A stretch of 11,128 nucleotides of DNA. It comes from Rhizobium sp. Q54. Its GTDB lineage: Bacteria; Pseudomonadota; Alphaproteobacteria; Rickettsiales; UBA1997. The stretch lies in the NCBI GenBank assembly GCA_945865855.1, contig CAMBES010000040.1, forward strand, positions 1 to 11,128. Reading direction: 5' to 3'. Position numbers and translations under genes: made by a program. This document shows positions 1-5,838 of the stretch, in pieces (within the stretch, counting starts at the first letter, position 1; every line of letters starts with the position of its first letter). The notes beneath the pieces are model-generated. The model saw nothing but the letters and a program-made list of their open reading frames with translations. It was not told the origin of the DNA and did not search any database.

Positions 1-791
1 TTTCTGTCGGCAATTGCTTGCTTGATTGCGCCGATTGCTTTGGCCGGATTCAAGCCTTTTGGACAAGTATTGGCGCAATTCATAATCGTGTGGCAGCGGT
101 AAAGTTTGAAAGGATCTTCAAGCTCATCAAGACGCTCTGCTGTTGCTTCATCGCGTGAATCGACAATCCATCTTTGCGCCTGCAATAAAGTTGCAGGTCC
201 TAAATATTTATCGCCATTCCACCAGTAACTTGGGCAAGAAGTTGAGCAACAAGCGCACATGATGCATTCGTAAAGCCCATCTAATTTTTCGCGATCTTCC
301 GGTGATTGTAATCTTTCTTTGCCTGGATTTATTGGCGTTTCGGCCTGCAACCAAGGTTTGATTGATTTATATTGTTCGTAGAAATGGGTCATGTCAGGCA
401 CAAGATCTTTGATCACTGGCATGTGCGGTAATGGGTAAACTTTTACATCAGCACTTTTGCAATCAGAGATGGGTTTGATGCAAGCTAGGGTATTGGTGCC
501 GTCGATGTTCATTGCGCAAGATCCGCAAATTCCTTCGCGACAAGAACGGCGGAAAGTTACCGAAGAATCATGCTCAGATTTAATTTTGATTAGGGCATCA
601 AGAACCATTGGCCCGCAATCATCCATGTCGATTTCGAACTTGTCGATGTGAGGATTTTTCTTTTCAGCATCTTCTGGGTTGTAACGGTAAATATCAAAAA
701 CGCGCACATTTTTTGCGCCCTCTTTCGCCTTAAAAAGTTTTCCAGCTTTTTTGTCGATTTGTGAATTTTTTGGGAGAGTAAATTCGGCCAT
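1..791 (-). CDS. sdhB: Succinate dehydrogenase iron-sulfur subunit SdhB (3' end cut by window)
   Basis: This is the electron-transfer subunit of respiratory complex II, passing electrons from the SdhA flavin to quinone at the inner face of the inner membrane. Reading back from the ATG at 789-791 gives 263 codons, so only the last few residues and the stop are missing. The N-terminal ferredoxin-like domain has the [2Fe-2S] cysteines C84, C89, C92 and C104 (SCREGICGSC, then LAC). The C-terminal domain has CxxCxxCxxxCP (C176, C179, C182, C186) and C233, C239, C243. By family knowledge these hold the [4Fe-4S] cluster (176, 179, 182, 243) and the [3Fe-4S] cluster (186, 233, 239). An extra cysteine, C181, lies inside the first motif. 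The start follows an A-run with no clear Shine-Dalgarno site. The gene is last in the sdhCDAB order, 122 bases after sdhA. Confidence 0.97.
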   Translation of the reverse strand, partial: MAEFTLPKNSQIDKKAGKLFKAKEGAKNVRVFDIYRYNPEDAEKKNPHIDKFEIDMDDCGPMVLDALIKIKSEHDSSVTFRRSCREGICGSCAMNIDGTNTLACIKPISDCKSADVKVYPLPHMPVIKDLVPDMTHFYEQYKSIKPWLQAETPINPGKERLQSPEDREKLDGLYECIMCACCSTSCPSYWWNGDKYLGPATLLQAQRWIVDSRDEATAERLDELEDPFKLYRCHTIMNCANTCPKGLNPAKAIGAIKQAIADR

Positions 792-870
792 TTTTTAATG
801 AATTTTGCATTTCAGTTGTTCGATTTTTCGGACAATTGAGTGCCATTTTTGTCGCTTGTTTAATTTTGTA

Positions 871-890
871 ATCCCCGCGAAGGCGGGGAT
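871..890. repeat. GC-rich palindromic repeat, copy 1 (sdhA-sdhB gap)
   Basis: A perfect inverted repeat has 8-base arms ATCCCCGC and GCGGGGAT around a GAAG loop. It sits in the 122-base gap between the sdhA stop and the sdhB start (792-913). The same core recurs at 5429-5461 and 5492-5511, so it is a dispersed repeat family and not a gene-specific terminator. No T-run follows it on the minus strand. The rest of the gap holds only AT-rich sequence and a weak imperfect stem at about 814-835. Confidence 0.85.
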
Positions 891-913
891 GACGAACTAA
901 AGTTTGGTGTTTT

Positions 914-2743
914 TTAATAGACTCGTTTTTTTGGAGGAAAGGCTTGAACGTCGTTGCTCATTGGTTTTAAGACCACTTCGCGGAAGTCGATTTTGGTATT
1001 TCCTTTTTCGTCGCACCACATGATTGAGTGTTTCATCCAGTTTACGTCGTCACGATCTTTGTAATCTTCGCGAGAGTGAGCGCCGCGGCTTTCTTTACGA
1101 TGCAAAGCGCTACTGATTGTAACGAGAGCTTGTGAACGCAAATTGTCGAGCTCAAGCGCTTCAACTAAATCACTGTTCCAAACCATGCCACGATCTTCGA
1201 TTTTTAGGTCAGAGAAGCTGGCAAAAATTTCCTGCATTTTATTTTCGCCTTCAGAAAGAGCTTTCTCAGTTCTAAAAACTGCGGCATAAGATTGCATGCA
1301 ATGCTGCATTTCACCTCTGATTTTTGCGGTTGAAGATTTTCCGTTGGCATTTCTGATTTTGTCGAAACGAGCGAGAGATTCTTCACCGGCATTTGGTGCA
1401 AATTCAGCTTGAGCAGAGCCTGGTTTAATAAGTTCTGCAGCGCGAATTGCGGCAGCACGGCCGAAGACAACTAGATCAAGCAAAGAATTTGAGCCCAAGC
1501 GATTTGCGCCGTGAACAGAAACGCAAGCTGCTTCACCAATTGCCATCAAGCCTGGAACGGTTTCCATGGTTTTTGCATCTGTCGCGCTACGTGTCGACTG
1601 GCCACTTTTCACCGTTAAAACTTCTGCCTTAAAATTCGTCGGAATGCCGCCCATGTTGTAGTGAACGGTTGGCAGAATTGGGATTGGTTGTTTGGTTACA
1701 TCGACTCCAGCAAAAATTTTTGCAGTTTCAGAAATGCCCGGAAGCCTTTCGTGAAGAACCTTTGGATCAAGGTGATTCAAGTGTAAATACATGTGATCTT
1801 TTTTCGGACCGACTCCGCGACCAGCTAAAATTTCCATGGTGATTGCGCGCGAGACCACGTCACGACTGGCCAAATCTTTGGCACTCGGAGCGTAGCGTTC
1901 CATGAATCTTTCGCCTTCGGAGTTAACTAAATAGCCACCTTCGCCGCGTGCGCCTTCAGTGATTAAAGAGCCTGAGCCGTAAATTCCGGTTGGGTGAAAT
2001 TGAACAAATTCCATATCTTGAAGAGGAAGGCCGGCACGCAGAACCATGCCATTGCCATCTCCTGTGCAGGTGTGAGCGGAAGTGGCCGAGAAATAAGCGC
2101 GTCCGTAGCCTCCTGTTGCCATGATCACGATTTGTGATTTGAAGCGATGAATTGTGCCATCAACCAAAGAAACAGCAGTGATGCCGCGGCAAATGCCGTT
2201 TTCCATGATTAAATCGAGGGCAAAATATTCGACAAAAAATTGCGCGTCGTGTTTGAGAGATTGTTGATAAAGTGTGTGAAGAATTGCATGACCTGTGCGA
2301 TCTGCTGCTGCGCAAGTTCTTTGCGCCGGGCCGCCTTCGCCGAATTCTTTGGTCATTCCACCGAAAGGACGTTGGTAAATTTTCCCCTCTTTGGTGCGTG
2401 AAAAAGGCACGCCGTAATGTTCTAATTCGATGATTGCATCAGGTGCTTCACGACACATATATTCAATCGCATCTTGGTCGCCAAGCCAGTCAGAACCTTT
2501 GACGGTGTCATACATGTGCCAGCGCCAGTCATCTTCGCCCATATTTCCAAGAGCCGCAGAAATTCCGCCTTGCGCGGCAACTGTGTGCGAGCGAGTTGGG
2601 AAAACTTTTGTGACACAGGCTGTTGATAAACCTTTCTGCGCCATGCCGAAAGTTGCACGTAGACCAGCACCGCCGGCGCCAACAACCACAACATCGAACT
2701 CGTGATCAGTTACTGAATAATTTCCGATTTTTTTTTCTGACAT
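914..2743 (-). CDS. sdhA: Succinate dehydrogenase flavoprotein subunit SdhA
   Basis: This is the catalytic subunit of complex II, oxidising succinate to fumarate with covalently bound FAD on the cytoplasmic face. It has 609 residues, a little longer than E. coli SdhA. An N-terminal Rossmann motif GAGGAG (22-27) is followed by RSHTVAAQGG, whose H53 matches the histidine that carries FAD. Active-site candidates are H250 in QFHPTG, R294 in ASRDVVSR (the proton-shuttle arginine), H361 in VHYNMGG and R415 in HGANRLGSNS. A short insertion near residues 380-392 precedes the PGLMAIGEA segment. The ATG has a GGA core about 7-9 bases upstream. It starts 3 bases after sdhD and is intact. Confidence 0.98.
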   Translation of the reverse strand: MSEKKIGNYSVTDHEFDVVVVGAGGAGLRATFGMAQKGLSTACVTKVFPTRSHTVAAQGGISAALGNMGEDDWRWHMYDTVKGSDWLGDQDAIEYMCREAPDAIIELEHYGVPFSRTKEGKIYQRPFGGMTKEFGEGGPAQRTCAAADRTGHAILHTLYQQSLKHDAQFFVEYFALDLIMENGICRGITAVSLVDGTIHRFKSQIVIMATGGYGRAYFSATSAHTCTGDGNGMVLRAGLPLQDMEFVQFHPTGIYGSGSLITEGARGEGGYLVNSEGERFMERYAPSAKDLASRDVVSRAITMEILAGRGVGPKKDHMYLHLNHLDPKVLHERLPGISETAKIFAGVDVTKQPIPILPTVHYNMGGIPTNFKAEVLTVKSGQSTRSATDAKTMETVPGLMAIGEAACVSVHGANRLGSNSLLDLVVFGRAAAIRAAELIKPGSAQAEFAPNAGEESLARFDKIRNANGKSSTAKIRGEMQHCMQSYAAVFRTEKALSEGENKMQEIFASFSDLKIEDRGMVWNSDLVEALELDNLRSQALVTISSALHRKESRGAHSREDYKDRDDVNWMKHSIMWCDEKGNTKIDFREVVLKPMSNDVQAFPPKKRVY

Positions 2744-2746
2744 TTT

Positions 2747-3109
2747 TTATCCGATTAGATGAAGTCTTAAGATTGCAACCACTCCCGCAACCGCAGTTAC
2801 GATTGAAATGAAATGCACCAAAATTATGTAGAAATGCATTTTGGTTTTATTTGGAACGTAATCTTCGATGATCACGCGCATGCCAAGTGAGCCGTGATAG
2901 AGCGACACCGAGATAAATAAAATTCCGGCAATGGCATTTAATGGGTAAGCAAAAAATACGGGTAAATATTCTTGCGGATCTTCCGAAATTTGAATGAGCG
3001 AAAAAGCAATCCAGATTACTAATGGAATCAGCGCAACTGCCGTTACTCTTTGAATTAACCAGTGATGCGCACCAGTTTTTGTTGAAGAAGAAATTTTGAT
3101 TTTCGACAT
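2747..3109 (-). CDS. sdhD: Succinate dehydrogenase membrane anchor SdhD
   Basis: This is one of the two small membrane subunits that hold heme b and form the quinone site of complex II. It has 120 residues and three predicted membrane helices at about 23-41, 52-71 and 96-117. The YHGSLGMRVIIEDYV segment contains H72, the likely axial heme ligand, and the D83-Y84 pair, where Y84 corresponds to the quinone-contacting tyrosine of the family. The short polar N-terminus has HHWLIQRVTA, the usual conserved W-x-x-QR entry to helix I. The gene starts one base after the sdhC stop, so coupled translation is likely. No Shine-Dalgarno site is visible in its A/T-rich leader. Confidence 0.94.
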   Translation of the reverse strand: MSKIKISSSTKTGAHHWLIQRVTAVALIPLVIWIAFSLIQISEDPQEYLPVFFAYPLNAIAGILFISVSLYHGSLGMRVIIEDYVPNKTKMHFYIILVHFISIVTAVAGVVAILRLHLIG

Positions 3110-3110
3110 T

Positions 3111-3527
3111 TTAGAAAAATTTTAAGTAAGCCACCGCAGCAATGGTAGCAAAGGTTAAAGCCAAAGCAGAAAGCAAAACCAAGTAACCGTTTCTTTTTGC
3201 ATCTTTTAATTCGAAACCTTTGCCGATGTCCCAGAATAGATGGCGGATACCGTTGCAAAGATGGTAATAAAGCGAGAAAGCGATGAAGATTAAAGCGAGA
3301 GAAAAAATATTTGCGAAGATTGTGTTCATCGGGCAATCGCAGGTTTCTGCTGAGTCGGCGACGTTAACTTGGTAGGCGTAGTAGGTTAAATACCAGGCCA
3401 GAACCAAAACAGAAAAGTGAAGTGCAACGCCAGTTACGCGATGTAAAATTGAAGTGATGGAAGAGACGTTCCAGCGGTAAACCTCTAGGTGCGGTGAGGT
3501 TGGTCTGTTGTTTGAATTTTTATGCAT
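3111..3527 (-). CDS. sdhC: Succinate dehydrogenase cytochrome b556 subunit SdhC
   Basis: This is the large membrane anchor of complex II. It has 138 residues and three predicted membrane helices at about 32-51, 68-89 and 113-136. The diagnostic N-terminal motif RPTSPHLEVYRW (8-19) is followed by SILHRVTG, whose S26 and R30 match the quinone-site serine and arginine. YHLCNGIRH holds H89, the expected heme b ligand, and H96. The loop after helix I contains CDC (63-65), which is not part of the family signature. It is the first gene of the operon. Its ATG follows a run of seven A residues, and a candidate promoter lies about 70 bases upstream. Confidence 0.95.
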   Translation of the reverse strand: MHKNSNNRPTSPHLEVYRWNVSSITSILHRVTGVALHFSVLVLAWYLTYYAYQVNVADSAETCDCPMNTIFANIFSLALIFIAFSLYYHLCNGIRHLFWDIGKGFELKDAKRNGYLVLLSALALTFATIAAVAYLKFF

Positions 3528-3594
3528 TTTTTTCTAAAATAAGTGCGGCGCAAAGTAAAAAAAAGGAATCGATTTTGTGCAGCGAATTTCATTC

Positions 3595-3622
3595 TTTATT
3601 CAAAATAATTCTTGCCAGTCAA
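3595..3622 (-). promoter_or_regulatory. Candidate sigma-70-type promoter for sdhCDAB
   Basis: On the minus strand a TTGACT (-35, positions 3617-3622) is followed after 16 bases by AATAAA (-10, positions 3595-3600). This is a 5/6 and a 4/6 match to consensus and would give a leader of roughly 60 bases before sdhC. The -35 box lies inside a small hairpin (3609-3625). This was found by eye only. Other TTGAC-like boxes occur nearby in the inverted repeat but lack a good -10. Confidence 0.4.
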
Positions 3623-3625
3623 GAA
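3609..3625. repeat. Short palindrome over the sdhC -35 region
   Basis: TTCTTG and CAAGAA arms (6 bases each) surround the 5-base centre CCAGT. The palindrome covers the candidate -35 box of the sdh promoter and contains one of three local copies of the 8-mer AGTCAAGA. It could be a dimeric operator site, but no regulator is identified here. Confidence 0.45.
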
Positions 3626-3633
3626 CTTTTGGT

Positions 3634-3700
3634 GGTCGAGTGAAGTCAAGATCTATGGAGGTATTGTGTTAAGCTTTCGAGGTCTTGACTTCGCTAGACC
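3634..3700. repeat. 67-base imperfect inverted repeat upstream of sdhC
   Basis: Left arm 3634-3654 pairs with right arm 3680-3700. Of 21 positions, 18 are Watson-Crick, including an uninterrupted run at 3642-3651 with 3683-3692. The loop is about 25 bases. It lies between the end of the cysteine-rich gene (3720) and the sdh promoter. On the minus strand, the direction in which both flanking genes are read, no T-run follows, so it is not a classical terminator for them. A T-run occurs only on the plus side (TGTTTTTTAG at about 3707-3715). The 192-base gap 3528-3719 holds no gene. Confidence 0.75.
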
Positions 3701-3719
3701 GGCGCTGTTTTTTAGCTAG

Positions 3720-4319
3720 TTACTGGGGCAGAGGAATTACTGGTAATCCAGGAATTGAAATTGTCGGATTTTGCCCAGGATTATTTTTTTCTGCTTCTTG
3801 CTTGGCCTTTTCTTGCTGCAAAAATAAAGGCGGAATTGTTGGTGGTGATTGACTTACGACTGGTCCTGGAGGATTTATTGGTGGGCTTTTTATAACTCCC
3901 GGAGTTTCGTTAGTCGCAGTTTTTGCCTCAGGATTTTTAACAATGTTTGCGATGTTGCTGATTATTGTTTCTTGCTCTTCAGAGGATTCTTCTTTGCGTT
4001 TTTTCTTGGCTGCATCAGCAATTTTTTTCTCTTCTTTTTGTCTAGCGACGAAAATTTCTTTGTAATCACTAAGTGCTACACAACTCTTAGCTTCATCATT
4101 CCAGCAGCGTGATTTTCCGCATTCGCAAGCGGAAATGACAAGATCAGTGCAGAATGCAAATTCATCCAATTTTGCTTCACATTCATCGGCGCAATTATTT
4201 CCAAATTGACGCCAGGCGCCTTTGGCCTCTTCACAAGATGTGCGATCGTCAAAAGTTGTTGAGCGTGAAAAAGCGGAGCAAAAAAATAAAATTGAAATTA
4301 GTAAAAATTTTTTATGCAC
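3720..4319 (-). CDS. Secreted cysteine-rich protein with charged helix and proline-rich tail, function unknown
   Basis: I do not recognise a named family. From a GTG at 4317-4319 it has 199 residues and starts with a convincing signal peptide (MHKKFLLISILFFCSAFS), so it should be exported. The mature N-terminal domain (about 20-85) has eight cysteines in a tight pattern, including SCEEAKGAW, NNCADEC, ACECGKSRCW and a final SC, enough for four disulfides or metal sites. A lysine/glutamate-rich stretch (about 90-118) looks like a helix or coiled coil. The C-terminal part is rich in Pro, Asn and Gln (SPPINPPGP, SPPTIPPLF, IPGLPVIPLPQ). The chosen start overlaps the leuB stop by 8 bases (GTGCATAA), which fits coupled translation. 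A longer GTG start at 4352 would bury the signal peptide and is less likely. FFC is not a proper lipobox. Confidence 0.7.
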   Translation of the reverse strand: MHKKFLLISILFFCSAFSRSTTFDDRTSCEEAKGAWRQFGNNCADECEAKLDEFAFCTDLVISACECGKSRCWNDEAKSCVALSDYKEIFVARQKEEKKIADAAKKKRKEESSEEQETIISNIANIVKNPEAKTATNETPGVIKSPPINPPGPVVSQSPPTIPPLFLQQEKAKQEAEKNNPGQNPTISIPGLPVIPLPQ

Positions 4320-5400
4320 AGATTTTTTGCAGCTCTCTAATAATTTTGTCACCCATTTGAGAGCATGATACTGTTGCTTCGCCAGGTTTTGAAATATCGG
4401 CGGTGCGAATTCCAGAATCTAAAATTTTCGCAACTGCTTGCTCAATTGCTTCTGATTCTTTGATGAATCCGAAGGAATATTTGAACATCATCGACAGGCT
4501 TAAAATCGTCGCAAGAGGGTTGGCAAGATCTTTTCCAGCAATGTCTGGAGCAGATCCATGGCTTGGTTCGTAGAGAGAATATTTTTCACCAAGCGAGGCA
4601 GAAGGAAGCATGCCAAGTGAGCCGGTTAGCATCGAAGCAAGGTCAGATAAAATGTCGCCAAACATGTTGCCAGTTACCATTACATCAAACTGTTTTGGAT
4701 TACGCGCTAACTGCATCGCGGCATTGTCGACATACATATGCGAAAGGGCGATTTCTGGGTAATTTTTTTGTCCGATTTCCGTCACAACTTCACGCCACAT
4801 TTCGGTGGTTTCAATTACGTTGGCTTTATCGACTGAGCAAAGTTTTTTGCCACGAACTTGTGCTAAATCGAAAGCGATTTTGGCGATGCGCTCAACTTCT
4901 TTTGAATTGTAAGTCATGGTGTTTACGCCTTGTCTGCTGCCATCTGCCAAGGTTGTAACTCCGCGTGGTTCGCCGAAATAAAGATCACCGGTTAGCTCGC
5001 GCACAATCATGATATCGAGGCCAGAAACAACTTCGCGTTTCAAGGTTGAGCTATCTGCTAATGCATCAAAAACTTTTGCAGGGCGAAGATTGGCAAAAAG
5101 TTCTAATTCTTTGCGAATGCCCAGCAATCCTCGTTCCGGACGATGTTTATATTCTAAAGATTCCCACTTCGGACCACCAACTGCGCCAAGCAAAATTGAA
5201 TCAGATTTTTTTGCGAGCTCGATTGTTTCTTTTGGAAATGGCGTTTGGACAGCATCGTAAGCGCATCCTCCGAGCAATGCATTTTCGGTTTCAAATTTCT
5301 TGTCGGTATTTTTTGAGAAGAAATCGAGAATTTTTTTAGCTTGTGCGACGACTTCTGGGCCAATGCCGTCGCCAGGAATTAGAAGAATTTTTTTTGTCAT
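4312..5400 (-). CDS. leuB: 3-isopropylmalate dehydrogenase LeuB
   Basis: LeuB carries out the NAD+-dependent oxidative decarboxylation of 3-isopropylmalate in leucine synthesis, in the cytoplasm. From the ATG at 5398-5400 it has 362 residues, normal for the family. The N-terminal GDGIGPEV (10-17) and the full set of substrate/metal residues are visible: R96, R106, R134, Y141 in ELTGDLYFGEPRG, K192 in DKANV, and D225, D249, D253 in GNMFGDILSD. HGSAPDIAGKDLANP (281-295) is the NAD-binding segment that separates LeuB from isocitrate dehydrogenase. The frame stays open upstream to a TTG at 5463, but those 21 codons translate a palindromic repeat (LIPAFAEMT) plus a hexamer array, so they are probably not native protein. 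No Shine-Dalgarno site precedes the ATG. No leuA, leuC or leuD is adjacent. Confidence 0.96.
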   Translation of the reverse strand: MTKKILLIPGDGIGPEVVAQAKKILDFFSKNTDKKFETENALLGGCAYDAVQTPFPKETIELAKKSDSILLGAVGGPKWESLEYKHRPERGLLGIRKELELFANLRPAKVFDALADSSTLKREVVSGLDIMIVRELTGDLYFGEPRGVTTLADGSRQGVNTMTYNSKEVERIAKIAFDLAQVRGKKLCSVDKANVIETTEMWREVVTEIGQKNYPEIALSHMYVDNAAMQLARNPKQFDVMVTGNMFGDILSDLASMLTGSLGMLPSASLGEKYSLYEPSHGSAPDIAGKDLANPLATILSLSMMFKYSFGFIKESEAIEQAVAKILDSGIRTADISKPGEATVSCSQMGDKIIRELQKICA

Positions 5401-5404
5401 TTTT

Positions 5405-5428
5405 GTTTTAGTTTTAGTTTGTGTTTGT
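5405..5428. repeat. Tandem hexamer array before leuB
   Basis: Four head-to-tail hexamers, GTTTTA twice then GTTTGT twice, sit just upstream of the leuB start codon. On the coding strand this is an A/C-rich leader where a ribosome binding site would be expected. It is 24 bases, a whole number of codons, so a change by one unit would keep the upstream frame open. Confidence 0.7.
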
Positions 5429-5461
5429 GTCATTTCCGCGAAGGCGGGGATCAAGAATGAC
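5429..5461. repeat. GC-rich palindromic repeat, copy 2 (leuB upstream)
   Basis: Outer arms GTCATT (5429-5434) and AATGAC (5456-5461) enclose CCGC-GAAG-GCGG (5436-5447). The core CGCGAAGGCGGGGATC matches copy 1. Read on the minus strand in the leuB frame it gives LIPAFAEMT, the typical translation of this repeat type. It lies between the cyaY stop and the leuB start. Confidence 0.8.
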
Positions 5462-5478
5462 AAGCTAAGAGCAAGTTT

Positions 5479-5838
5479 TTAATTCTCCTGGATCTCCGCC
5501 TTCGCGGAGATGCCATGGGAGATGACATTGGGGATAACGTGGGAGAGTTCGGAGAGTAATTTTTGTTCCAATTCATCACCTTTAACATCTCGCCAGTCGA
5601 GAGTTTTTTCGTCAAAAGAAAAATAATCAGCGCCAGAAAAAGGCGAAGAATACCAAATTTTTTGATTACCGGAATTACGGTTGATGATGTAAGTTTTTTT
5701 ACTTCTAACGATTACTATTTCCAAAATTCCGTCGGAATATTCGACGTCAAGTTGCGAGTTTTGGTCGGCAGCTTCAATTGCTTCAGAAAGCTTGATTAGA
5801 GATGATTCGCAGAGTTGGTAAAAATCTTTTTCTAACAT
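5479..5838 (-). CDS. cyaY: Frataxin-like iron-sulfur assembly protein CyaY
   Basis: This is the bacterial frataxin, a small acidic iron-binding protein that modulates iron-sulfur cluster assembly on IscS/IscU. From the ATG at 5836-5838 it has 119 residues. An acidic N-terminal helix (DFYQLCESSLIKLSEAIEAAD) leads into a beta-sheet region (LDVEYSDGILEIVI, TYIINRNSGNQKIWYSSPFSG) and a closing helix (LEQKLLSELSHV). The I-N-x(5)-QKIWYSSPFSG block is the family signature. The chosen start overlaps the kinase stop as TAATG, with GGAAA about 10 bases before it. An in-frame ATG at 5853 would add MEFN-like residues METNL and lacks good spacing to any site. The last 18 or so residues (from about IPNV to the end) lie on a dispersed palindromic repeat and have no counterpart in normal CyaY. 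Confidence 0.88.
   Translation of the reverse strand: MLEKDFYQLCESSLIKLSEAIEAADQNSQLDVEYSDGILEIVIVRSKKTYIINRNSGNQKIWYSSPFSGADYFSFDEKTLDWRDVKGDELEQKLLSELSHVIPNVISHGISAKAEIQEN
5492..5511. repeat. GC-rich palindromic repeat, copy 3 (inside the cyaY 3' end)
   Basis: A perfect palindrome with arms ATCTCCGC and GCGGAGAT and loop CTTC. It is copy 1 in inverted orientation with one matched (compensatory) base change per arm. It lies within the cyaY reading frame and encodes ISAKAEI near the C-terminus. Neighbouring GAGATGACATTGGGGATAAC-like sequence (5519-5540) looks like further degraded repeat. Confidence 0.8.

Noticed and set aside
811..835. Weak stem AGTTGTTCG / CGGACAATT upstream of sdhB as a regulatory hairpin
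   Set aside because: Two positions pair only as wobble on the plus strand and become mismatches in the minus-strand transcript.
3634..3715. The inverted repeat plus T-run read as a plus-strand intrinsic terminator
   Set aside because: No plus-strand gene lies upstream; both flanking genes are on the minus strand, where no T-run follows the stem.
4320..4352. GTG start at 4352 for the cysteine-rich protein
   Set aside because: It overlaps leuB by 41 bases and puts 11 residues in front of a clear signal peptide; the GTG at 4319 fits better.
4563..4958. 131-residue plus-strand ORF opposite leuB
   Set aside because: It is fully antisense to a well-conserved leuB, with no recognisable family or start signal; likewise the other short ORFs opposite sdhA, sdhB, the kinase and the receptor.
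5401..5463. Extended LeuB N-terminus from TTG 5463
   Set aside because: The extra residues are a translated palindromic repeat and hexamer array, and family alignment begins at MTKKILLIPGDG.
871..5511. Three related palindromes as a CRISPR-like or attachment-site set
   Set aside because: They are kilobases or tens of bases apart, in mixed orientation, without regular spacers or cas/integrase genes. A dispersed intergenic palindrome family explains them.
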